Of a stretch of 64,000 bases of DNA, positions 1-8,346 are shown piece by piece (the first letter of the stretch is position 1; every line of letters starts with the position of its first letter). Position numbers and translations under genes: made by a program. This stretch comes from Erysipelothrix sp. (GTDB lineage: Bacteria; Bacillota_I; Bacilli_A; Erysipelotrichales; Erysipelotrichaceae), in assembly GCA_018335655.1 (NCBI GenBank), contig JAGXRX010000028.1, forward strand, positions 1-64,000, read 5' to 3'. Under the pieces are notes generated by a model that was not told the DNA's origin, ran no database searches, and saw only the letters and a list, made by a program, of their open reading frames with translations.

Positions 1-549
1 ATCAACATTATTGAATCATTAGTACTTGGTATCTTATTAGCTATCGTATTATTCTGGAAACGTATGCCTAATGTTGTTACAACAATCAATGCTGGTGCTG
101 CTGGATCCGTTCTTGCAATCATCAACACATCTGCTGCTGTAGGTTTCGGTGCTGTCGTTCGCGCGGTTCCTGGATTTACACAATTAACTGATGCTGTATT
201 AGGTATTGAAGGTAATCCACTTATTGCTGAAGCTGTTGCAGTTAACATCCTAGCGGGTGCTACTGGATCTGCATCAGGCGGTATGGGTATTGCTCTTGCT
301 GCTCTAGGAGAAAACTTCGTAGCTCTATCAGCTTCTTCAGGAATCCCTCTAGAAGCGTTCCACCGTATTGCTTCAATGTCATCAGGCGGTCTTGATACTT
401 TACCTCATAACGGTGCGGTATTAACTCTACTTGCTGTTACTGCAATGACTCATAAAGATTCATATCTTGATATCTTCATGGTTGCAACATTAATTCCAAT
501 CGTATCTGTTATCGTTGGTATCTTAATGGCAGGCGTAGGCATTCTTTAA
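1..549 (+). CDS. GntP family permease, C-terminal part (truncated by window start)
   Basis: Frame 1 is open from base 1 (INIIESLVLGILLAIVLFWKRMPNVV...) to the stop at 549; hydrophobic, with GGLDTLPHNGAVLTLLAVTAMTHK typical of GntP-type transporters. Confidence 0.8.
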   Translation: MNIIESLVLGILLAIVLFWKRMPNVVTTINAGAAGSVLAIINTSAAVGFGAVVRAVPGFTQLTDAVLGIEGNPLIAEAVAVNILAGATGSASGGMGIALAALGENFVALSASSGIPLEAFHRIASMSSGGLDTLPHNGAVLTLLAVTAMTHKDSYLDIFMVATLIPIVSVIVGILMAGVGIL

Positions 550-624
550 TCTTAAAAACATAGTGTAAACCAATGCTTTCCAGTTAACGCTGGGAAGCTT
601 TGGTGCTATTTATGGAGAAAAAAC

Positions 625-1458
625 ATGAAAATCGCAGTTATCGGATCAGGAGTAATGGGTTCAGGCATTGCACAAGTGCTTGCAAGCCAATACATTGTGG
701 TCATTAGAGATATTCAAAGTGAAGCTTTAGCGAAGGCTAAGAAAACTATTGAAAAAAACTTATCACGTAGTGTTGAAAAAACAAAAATCACTCAAGAAGT
801 CATGAATGATATCATGAGTCGTTTAGTTTTCTCTTCAGAGTTAAGTGACATCCAAGATTGTGACTTAGTCATTGAAGCAGCTACAGAAAATGCTAATGTC
901 AAAAAAGCAATCTTTAAAGAACTAGATCAAGTTGTAAAGCCAGAAGCTATCTTAGCTACGAATACTTCAAGTCTTTCTATTACTGAAGTGGCTATGGCTA
1001 CTAATCGTCCGCTTCAAGTTATTGGACTTCATTTCTTTAATCCAGTACCAATGATGGCACTTGTAGAAGTAATTTCAAGTCAACTTACTGATCCAAGTGT
1101 AGCAGAGAAGATGAAGGAATTAGTTCTTTCTATTGGCAAAACTCCAGTCATCGTCAATGAGGCTCCAGGATTTGTTGTCAATCGTATTCTTGTGCCTATG
1201 ATTAATGAAGCAATAGCTTGCCTACATGAAGGTGTAGCAAGTGCTGAAGACATCGATACCGCAATGAAACTTGGTGCTAATCATCCATTAGGACCTTTAG
1301 CATTAGGAGATCTTATTGGTCTTGATGTTTGTTTAGCCATTATGGAAACACTATTTGATGAACTTGGTGAAAAATACAAACCTCATCAACTACTTAAGAA
1401 AAAAGTTCGTGCACACCAACTCGGTCGTAAAACAGGACAAGGTTTCTTTACATACTAG
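625..1458 (+). CDS. hbd: 3-hydroxybutyryl-CoA dehydrogenase
   Basis: N-terminal Rossmann motif VIGSGVMGSGIAQ; NTSSLSITEVA; GLHFFNPVPMMALVEVI; NEAPGFVVNRIL. Confidence 0.9.
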   Translation: MKIAVIGSGVMGSGIAQVLASQYIVVIRDIQSEALAKAKKTIEKNLSRSVEKTKITQEVMNDIMSRLVFSSELSDIQDCDLVIEAATENANVKKAIFKELDQVVKPEAILATNTSSLSITEVAMATNRPLQVIGLHFFNPVPMMALVEVISSQLTDPSVAEKMKELVLSIGKTPVIVNEAPGFVVNRILVPMINEAIACLHEGVASAEDIDTAMKLGANHPLGPLALGDLIGLDVCLAIMETLFDELGEKYKPHQLLKKKVRAHQLGRKTGQGFFTY

Positions 1459-1464
1459 AAAATA

Positions 1465-1493
1465 TAAAAACTATCATTTTTGATAGTTTTTTT
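1465..1493 (+). terminator. Rho-independent terminator after hbd
   Basis: AAAAACTATCA-TTT-TTGATAGTTTTTTT hairpin plus T-run. Confidence 0.8.
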
Positions 1494-1501
1494 ACTTCTT
1501 C

Positions 1502-1529
1502 TTGACACGGTCTTCAATTCTGTTACGAT
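1502..1529 (+). promoter_or_regulatory. Sigma-A type promoter for the SDR gene
   Basis: TTGACA (1502-1507), 16-nt spacer, TACGAT (1524-1529). Confidence 0.6.
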
Positions 1530-1562
1530 TGAAAAGAAGTGTAAATCACATTGGAGGATCAT

Positions 1563-2321
1563 ATGACACAACACATCTGTATTGTTACAGGTGCTGCAAG
1601 TGGGATTGGCTTAGCTATCTCAGAAGCTTTTGTGGCCCAAGAATTCCAAGTATTAATGGTAGACGTACAAAAAGAAGACTTATTATTACATTCAAAACGA
1701 CTAGGATGTCCATCATTACAAGCGGACATCTCTTCAAGAGAAGACTGCAAATCAATTGTTAAGACAGCAGTTGATTTATTTGGTCATGTAGACATTTTAG
1801 TGAATGTTGCTGGCCTTCAACATGTCTCCTCCATCGAAACATTTGATGAAGATAAATGGGATTACATGCTTGATGTGATGTTAACAGCACCATTCTTACT
1901 TACTAAGTATGTATGGCCAAGTATGAAAGAAAGAGGATGGGGTAGAATTATTCATTTGAATTCAATTCATGGATTAGTCGCTTCAGAATTTAAATCAGCC
2001 TACATCAGTGCAAAACATGGACTAAGTGGTTTAACTAAAGTATCAGCTCTTGAAGGGGCACCATATGGCATTACTGTTAATTCAATATGTCCTGCGTATG
2101 TGAAAACACCTTTAGTGGATAAGCAGATTGCTGATCAAGCACGTATCCATGGAATTGATGAAGACGATGTTGTTACTAAAATTATGTTACAAAAATCAGC
2201 CATTAAAAAATTAATTAAGACAGAAGATATTGCATCGATGGTACTCTATTTATGCAGTCATTCAGCAGACATGATTACAGGATCTACGATGACTATTGAT
2301 GGTGGTTGGACTATCGCATAA
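1563..2321 (+). CDS. 3-hydroxybutyrate dehydrogenase-like SDR oxidoreductase
   Basis: VTGAASGIGLAISEAF, YISAKHGLSGL, GITVNSICPAYVKTPLV; GGAGG RBS places the start at ATG 1563 rather than the track start 1551. Confidence 0.8.
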   Translation: MTQHICIVTGAASGIGLAISEAFVAQEFQVLMVDVQKEDLLLHSKRLGCPSLQADISSREDCKSIVKTAVDLFGHVDILVNVAGLQHVSSIETFDEDKWDYMLDVMLTAPFLLTKYVWPSMKERGWGRIIHLNSIHGLVASEFKSAYISAKHGLSGLTKVSALEGAPYGITVNSICPAYVKTPLVDKQIADQARIHGIDEDDVVTKIMLQKSAIKKLIKTEDIASMVLYLCSHSADMITGSTMTIDGGWTIA

Positions 2322-2350
2322 TACTTAAGAATACCTTAATAAGAGTAAAT

Positions 2351-2377
2351 AACGTTCAAAATAATTTGAACGTTTTT
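2351..2377 (+). terminator. Rho-independent terminator
   Basis: AACGTTCAAA-ATAA-TTTGAACGTT followed by TTT. Confidence 0.75.
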
Positions 2378-2487
2378 AAATCCTAAAATTAGTTATATTT
2401 TTAACAAGTAAAACCAAAGTTTATTGAAATTCGAAAATTCCAAGTCTATAATTATGATAAAGAGTATAACTCAAGTGGGGTAAAATA

Positions 2488-3468
2488 ATGACCTGTAAAC
2501 ACTGTGGACAACCTATTGATTTAGATAAGGAACATCAATGCATTGTGAAAGAGAAATATAATCAAAAAACAATCTCTATCATCATGCCACCCGCACCACA
2601 TCGCTCTTCACCATCCCTAGATCAAAGTGTTTTATCTTTATCAGGAAATCATCCAGAACATATCACATTAGAACAAGTACTTGATTTTAAACAAGAAACT
2701 GAAGGCTTTATTAAAGAAGTTTTAAATGTTGTAAAGATTTGGAAGAAATTTGTTAAGAAGCCCACAAAACAAAACATTATTCTAATAATTTGTGGTGTTA
2801 TTGCTTTCATACTTTGGTTTTGGACAAAATATGCCCCAGGAGGATTTAATTACATGCCTCCAACAGGATTAAAAGCAGTATTTTCCTTTTTAACAGCGAG
2901 TTTCAATAATGTACCATCTCGTATCCTTCATTTCTCAGCTTTAGTTACACTTGTGAGTGCCTTTTTGCCTGCTATCTTAGGAGGGCAATATGAAAAAGTC
3001 ATTGCTAACGTGAATGGTGTTATCCAGCTGATTATTAAAGTTATCTCTTATAAGAAAAGCCAAGTCTTTTATACGCTCATTATTGCTGCTGGAGCAGGTT
3101 TATTCTTTTCTAACTATATGATGAGAAACAACTCTATTAACAAATACTTCGCTTGTTTTACTTTAGGAACTATGATTATGTTATCAACTTCAGGCCTTTT
3201 TAAGTCAACATTTGTAAGACTTATGAAAGGCCTTTTAAATGACATAACAAAACTATTAAAGATTAAGGATTTTTATACTAAGTATCAAATTGCAATTCAG
3301 TTAGGATTTGGTGGAGGATTAGTACTTTCCATTGTTAGTTCATTAATTCGAGATATAAGCAGTAGTGCTTTCACAGACAACCTTGGTTACTTTCTTGGAT
3401 TCATAGTCTTTGTCACTGGAATTACTTTAAGTTTTCAAAACCTTAAGTTAAAGAGAAAAGCAGTATGA
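2488..3468 (+). CDS. Zinc-ribbon-headed multi-pass membrane protein of the radical SAM cassette
   Basis: N-terminal MTCKHCGQPIDLDKEHQC (CxxC plus downstream Cys), then several hydrophobic segments; ATGA overlap with next gene. Confidence 0.65.
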   Translation: MTCKHCGQPIDLDKEHQCIVKEKYNQKTISIIMPPAPHRSSPSLDQSVLSLSGNHPEHITLEQVLDFKQETEGFIKEVLNVVKIWKKFVKKPTKQNIILIICGVIAFILWFWTKYAPGGFNYMPPTGLKAVFSFLTASFNNVPSRILHFSALVTLVSAFLPAILGGQYEKVIANVNGVIQLIIKVISYKKSQVFYTLIIAAGAGLFFSNYMMRNNSINKYFACFTLGTMIMLSTSGLFKSTFVRLMKGLLNDITKLLKIKDFYTKYQIAIQLGFGGGLVLSIVSSLIRDISSSAFTDNLGYFLGFIVFVTGITLSFQNLKLKRKAV

Positions 3469-4547
3469 TTCAACACCGCTTTGACTTTAAATATCGTTAT
3501 GTGACAACTTTTGATCCAAAGTCTGGAGAGTACTTTCGATCTAATGTGTTTGATAAAGATGGAAGTGATACTGGCAAAGAACCTTTTATGGGAGATTTTC
3601 CACACTTATTAGATATTGGCATTAAAGGCTTTTGTGAGCATGGCTTGTCAGGGAAATGTATGGAGGCAGGGACATATTGTTATCAATTAGGTGCAGAAGT
3701 TTCTTCAAAAGACATGTCATTAGAAGATTACACCCATATTATTAAACAATGTGAAAACAAGACTTTTCAAGTTGCATTAGGAGGACGAGGTGATCCAGAT
3801 TGTCATCCAGACTATGAAGCAATATTGAAAGTAACACGAAATCATAATATCGTTCCAAATATTACCACATCAGGATTTCTATTCACAAAAGAAAAAGCTC
3901 GCATTACAAAGCAATATTGTGGTGCAGCAGCAGTGAGTTGGTATAAAACTCCTTACACATATAAAGCTATTGATTATCTTCTTGAGGCTGGAGTTGTGAC
4001 TAACATCCACTTCATCCTTCATGAGAAAAGTATTGAAGAAGCGATTGATTTAATGCAACGAAATGCTTTTCCTCAAGGGATTAGAGCTGTTATCTTTTTG
4101 CTCTATAAACCTGTAGGTTACAATCGCACTGATTTAGTTCTAAAAAAAGATAATCCATATTTAAAGCAGTTCTTTGAACTCATGAATGCTGATAATCAAA
4201 CCTTTATGATGGGATTTGACTCATGTTTAGTGCCTGGTGTAGTCAATTACTGTAAAGATGTTGCACCACAATGTATAGAACCATGTGAAAGTGGTCGCTT
4301 CTCTGCATATATTAGTCCAGATAATAAAATGTATCCTTGTTCCTTTATTCAGTCACCACAATATGAATGTGACTTAAAACATTTAAGTATTCAACAAGTT
4401 TGGAATAGTTCTGTTTTTGAAACATTTAGAACACCTCAACGAATAGCCTGCCAAGCATGTTCAAAAAGAGAATTGTGCTTAGGAGGATGTCCTGAACTAA
4501 ACATAATCAACTTATGTCAAGATAAGAAAGAGGGGATCAGAGAATGA
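3465..4547 (+). CDS. Radical SAM/SPASM domain protein
   Basis: DIGIKGFCEHGLSGKCMEAGTYCYQLG cluster region, LGGRGDP, C-terminal SPASM-like Cys pattern GRFSAYISPDNKMYPCSF...C..CSKRELCLGGCP. Confidence 0.8.
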   Translation: MIQHRFDFKYRYVTTFDPKSGEYFRSNVFDKDGSDTGKEPFMGDFPHLLDIGIKGFCEHGLSGKCMEAGTYCYQLGAEVSSKDMSLEDYTHIIKQCENKTFQVALGGRGDPDCHPDYEAILKVTRNHNIVPNITTSGFLFTKEKARITKQYCGAAAVSWYKTPYTYKAIDYLLEAGVVTNIHFILHEKSIEEAIDLMQRNAFPQGIRAVIFLLYKPVGYNRTDLVLKKDNPYLKQFFELMNADNQTFMMGFDSCLVPGVVNYCKDVAPQCIEPCESGRFSAYISPDNKMYPCSFIQSPQYECDLKHLSIQQVWNSSVFETFRTPQRIACQACSKRELCLGGCPELNIINLCQDKKEGIRE

Positions 4548-6979
4548 AACAACGTCGAGGATTCGTCACTAACTCAAGTTCAACCAATGATATCTTTGTT
4601 GCGCTAGGAACAGCTGGTGCCGCTGCAGCACTAGGAACTGTGATTAACACTATTCAAGTGTCTAAGAATACTGAGATAGTTTCCTATGCCATCTTAGACA
4701 CACTTCATCAACCTGAAGAGCCACGACCTCCTGAGATTAGAGTCAATGATTCTGAATATGTCGCATGGTTTTACTCAGGAGTGAGAATCATTGATGTTCA
4801 ATATGCTTTTGATGAAGAAAGTCAAGAAACTCAAATTACTGTGTTAAGAGATGAGTATGATAGTAGTTATACTTCACAGATTAAATATAGTATCCCAGAA
4901 GCTTATATCGAAAAATGGCTCACCTTTGCAACATCAGGAGAGGATATTGCAACGATGAGTGGAGATTATAAGGTGTGTGGATTTATGTGTGAGTCTTGGG
5001 AAAATGATAAACCACGAAGTCAACGCCAAGGGATTGCTGGAAAAATGAGTTTTGATGTGAGTGTTGATGTAGCAGGGAAACCACTGTATAAAGGAAAACA
5101 AGTTAATATTAAAAATGAATCAGACTTATATGCTAGTGATGGGTATGCCCTTAATGATGCGAATATCACAACAACTATTCCAATAAGGTTGATTAATCCT
5201 GATAAGTATAAGTGGAAACTTAGTTATGAAGTTTCAAAGAGTGATTTAGAAAAATATGCTCATGTTGAACTTAGACATAATAAAGATGAATCAAAACCTA
5301 GTGTTTTAATCTATGATTTAATCATCAAACCTCATGGAAATCCGCTAGGAAGTAAGGAGAATCCTCTAAATAGTATAATTGCTAGACTTGATATTAAAGG
5401 TGAACCAAGTAGTAATCATATAAGTGACGTTTGGGATTATCTAGAACTAACGCTTATCGATGAAGGAATACTTTTCGAAGGCAAAATGGATGAAGAATCA
5501 CGCTTAGAAGTAGTATCTTACTGTGAAGAATCATCTGAAAGCACAGAACCTTCTAAAGAAATTCCAGCAACTCCATTCACACTAAAATGTGTTATTAAGG
5601 TTGAATCTGAAGATGAATCAAGTACCGCACAATTTGTGGACATGAGCGAAGCAGAAATTTCCTTTAAACCACTTATTGGATCTGATGATGCAACTGATAA
5701 TCTTGTGAAAGCTTATGAATATGAGATTAAGTTTGATGGGCATGCAGGAAATTATCGCTTTGAGCCTAAGATGCAACTTCCAACAAGTAAAACTCCTTAT
5801 GTGGTTAAACTACCAGTAGAATGTAACGTCAAAAACAAAACATATCATTTAGATTTACCAATTCAACTCATTGGAGAACCTTATGGTAGTAAACAGGCTT
5901 GGGAAGATGAGTATCGCAACTTACGTATCATTATTAGAAAATACATTCCAGCAGAACAATGGAGTGATATTTTAAGAAATATTGAAGATAATAAAAACCG
6001 CTTAAGTATAGAACAACTTCGTCTCATGCGACGTAGTATTTATGAGACCGCACGTGATCAAATCACTGCCCAGGCTCAAGGCTATCAATCGATTGCTAAT
6101 ATATGTGAGTGGACAGAATGGGGACTAGAAGGCGTTAAATGGTTAGGTGATCAAGCATTTTCATATCTTATGGCAGTATACACAGGACCAGTTGGAGAAG
6201 CATTTATTGTGCCATTTAAAGATGTTTTAACAATGGTTGTCGCAGATGAAGTTACTGGATATATTTGGGGTGGTGCAGGAGCATACAGTGAAGATCAAAT
6301 TGCAAGAGGATCTTTATCCGCTATTTTCACATCCTTTGAGAATGCAATTAACATCGGTGCTGATGATATGGTGGGTGCACAAAGTCTAAGTATCAAGCAA
6401 CTAGGTCGCTATCTTGCAGCATTCGCAACCATAAAGTGTTTAAATCATTATTTCAATGACGTTAAAGATGATGGAAGCCCAATAGGATTTTGGGATGCCA
6501 TTGTGGAAACATGTAAAGACCTCAGTATCAACTTCTTTAAAAATATCGTGGCTAAGAAGTTTGAAGCGATGATGAAATCAGATAAGGCTGGTGAATTATT
6601 TGAAAAGTATGTCTCTAAGCAATTTAAAGAACAATTATTAAAAGTGATACCAGATTGGGATAAGGTAGGAATATCTGATCCTCGTAGTCTAGAAATCTTG
6701 GGTAAATATCTTTCAGAGTTCGCAGGATTTGTGTCATGTTCTGCTTATGGTAAAACAGTGAGCGTTGCCTCAACCAACGAGATTATAAGTGATCATAATG
6801 AAACCATCATTTCGTTTAATTTAAGTAGTGATGCGAATAATCCATGGATTGTCAAAATCAGCTTAACTAAGATTAAAGATTCCCTTTCAGACTATATCTT
6901 TAATTCTATGTTCTCTAGTTTTCCATTCTCATCATCTCCAATTAGTCCAAGTGATGATCCTACCTTCTACAAAGCCTAA
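4544..6979 (+). CDS. Large uncharacterised protein with N-terminal RRGFVTNSSST motif; putative radical SAM substrate
   Basis: 811-aa ORF with 4-nt ATGA overlap to the radical SAM gene; MKQRRGFVTNSSSTNDIFVALGTAGAAAALGTVINTI N-terminus. Confidence 0.7.
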   Translation: MKQRRGFVTNSSSTNDIFVALGTAGAAAALGTVINTIQVSKNTEIVSYAILDTLHQPEEPRPPEIRVNDSEYVAWFYSGVRIIDVQYAFDEESQETQITVLRDEYDSSYTSQIKYSIPEAYIEKWLTFATSGEDIATMSGDYKVCGFMCESWENDKPRSQRQGIAGKMSFDVSVDVAGKPLYKGKQVNIKNESDLYASDGYALNDANITTTIPIRLINPDKYKWKLSYEVSKSDLEKYAHVELRHNKDESKPSVLIYDLIIKPHGNPLGSKENPLNSIIARLDIKGEPSSNHISDVWDYLELTLIDEGILFEGKMDEESRLEVVSYCEESSESTEPSKEIPATPFTLKCVIKVESEDESSTAQFVDMSEAEISFKPLIGSDDATDNLVKAYEYEIKFDGHAGNYRFEPKMQLPTSKTPYVVKLPVECNVKNKTYHLDLPIQLIGEPYGSKQAWEDEYRNLRIIIRKYIPAEQWSDILRNIEDNKNRLSIEQLRLMRRSIYETARDQITAQAQGYQSIANICEWTEWGLEGVKWLGDQAFSYLMAVYTGPVGEAFIVPFKDVLTMVVADEVTGYIWGGAGAYSEDQIARGSLSAIFTSFENAINIGADDMVGAQSLSIKQLGRYLAAFATIKCLNHYFNDVKDDGSPIGFWDAIVETCKDLSINFFKNIVAKKFEAMMKSDKAGELFEKYVSKQFKEQLLKVIPDWDKVGISDPRSLEILGKYLSEFAGFVSCSAYGKTVSVASTNEIISDHNETIISFNLSSDANNPWIVKISLTKIKDSLSDYIFNSMFSSFPFSSSPISPSDDPTFYKA

Positions 6980-6983
6980 TAAT

Positions 6984-7019
6984 AAAAAAAGATGATCAAG
7001 CATTGTTGATCATCTTTTT
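6984..7019 (+). terminator. Rho-independent terminator closing the radical SAM cassette
   Basis: AAAAAGATGATCAA-GCATTG-TTGATCATCTTTTT. Confidence 0.85.
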
Positions 7020-7027
7020 GATTTGAA

Positions 7028-7393
7028 TTAAAGCTTTATGTTAAACACAGATAGTAATTGAGTATAGAGTACATACGTCACAATGAGGATAAGACTAGAA
7101 CTAATAAGTGCTCCATAGAATGGGAAGTTCATTCTTAAGAAAATTGGAAATACGATAAAGAAGATAAGCGATGGAATAACCATCCAAAATATTATCTGTG
7201 AAAGATCAATCATGGATTGAACTGAACTACCATCATGATACATCCAAACTAAAGCTAAGATACTTGTGAGTGGTAAAGAAGCAATTAAGCCACCAATTGT
7301 CGTGTTTTTGCGACTAATATAGGCAATCACTGAAATAATGAATGCTGAGAATAATGTTTTAATTAAGAATTCAAGAGTAAACATAATGGTCAC
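7028..7393 (-). CDS. DUF3147-like small membrane protein
   Basis: 121 aa, four hydrophobic helices, TTIGGLIASLPLTSILALVWMY; overlaps the upstream PNP gene. Confidence 0.65.
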   Translation of the reverse strand: MTIMFTLEFLIKTLFSAFIISVIAYISRKNTTIGGLIASLPLTSILALVWMYHDGSSVQSMIDLSQIIFWMVIPSLIFFIVFPIFLRMNFPFYGALISSSLILIVTYVLYTQLLSVFNIKL

Positions 7394-8229
7394 TTAAGCT
7401 CCTTTGATAGGTTTTGAATTAATGCATCAAGCCAAAGCGATAAAGTTTCTGATGCTTGTTTTGCCATTGCAACCACGTGAGCATGATCATGTTTCTTGTC
7501 TTGGATACCAGTCGCCATATTTGTAACAACCGCGAAGGCAATTGTCTTAACTCCCATGTGATTTAAGGCTATGGTTTCAGGAACAGTACTCATACCAATC
7601 AAATCACATCCAAGTCGTCCATAAGCTCTTATTTCAGCCCGTGTTTCATAATAAGGACCTGCAAAGAAACCATAAACACCAGTCTTAAAAGATATATTTA
7701 AATCCTTAGCAATCTTTTGTGCCCTATTAATGAGACCTTGATCATAAGGCTCAGTCATATCAGGAAAACGTGGACCTAGATTAACGTCATTCTCTCCAAT
7801 TAGAGGATTATTGATCACAAGATTAATAAAATCCTCCACAACCACAATATCCCCAGGAGTATATGAAGTATTAATACCTCCACAAGCATTGGTAAGAATC
7901 ATTGTCTTCACACCAAGTGCCTTTAAAACATAATAAGGAAAAACAACTTCTTTCATGGTATATCCTTCATAGTAATGAAAACGACCTTGCATAAACACAA
8001 CACTCATTTCTTGAACTTTACCAAAAAGTAATGAACCAGCATGGCCAACTACTGTAGATAGTGGGAAATGAGGAATATCTTTATAATGAATTTCTTGGCG
8101 ATCTTTAACATTCTCACTTAAACCTCCAAGACCTGATCCTAAAACTAAGCCTAATGTAGGGGTATGATGAATGAGATTTTTAAGATAAATTACACTTTCA
8201 TTAATCTTGTCTGAATAGTTCATAAGCAC
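7390..8229 (-). CDS. punA: Purine-nucleoside phosphorylase
   Basis: GLVLGSGLGGLSE, VVGHAGSLLFG, LTNACGGINTSYTPGDIVVVEDFINL, GVYGFFAGPYYETRAEIRAYGRLGCDLIGMSTVPE. Confidence 0.92.
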   Translation of the reverse strand: MLMNYSDKINESVIYLKNLIHHTPTLGLVLGSGLGGLSENVKDRQEIHYKDIPHFPLSTVVGHAGSLLFGKVQEMSVVFMQGRFHYYEGYTMKEVVFPYYVLKALGVKTMILTNACGGINTSYTPGDIVVVEDFINLVINNPLIGENDVNLGPRFPDMTEPYDQGLINRAQKIAKDLNISFKTGVYGFFAGPYYETRAEIRAYGRLGCDLIGMSTVPETIALNHMGVKTIAFAVVTNMATGIQDKKHDHAHVVAMAKQASETLSLWLDALIQNLSKELK

Positions 8230-8346
8230 CTCTTCGTTGTTGTTAATATCATATCATGAGACATTATAAAACGAATACATAAACTAGTTTAGTAATCTTT
8301 TTTTGGTGTGGTATACTAAAATTAACATAAACAATGAGAGGGAATC

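Noticed and set aside
1502-1762. 86-aa plus-strand ORF overlapping the SDR gene
   Set aside because: Out-of-frame shadow covering the promoter and SDR start; basic, non-protein-like composition
8230-8346. Possible purine riboswitch upstream of the nucleoside phosphorylase gene
   Set aside because: No conserved purine aptamer core recognised in the short leader
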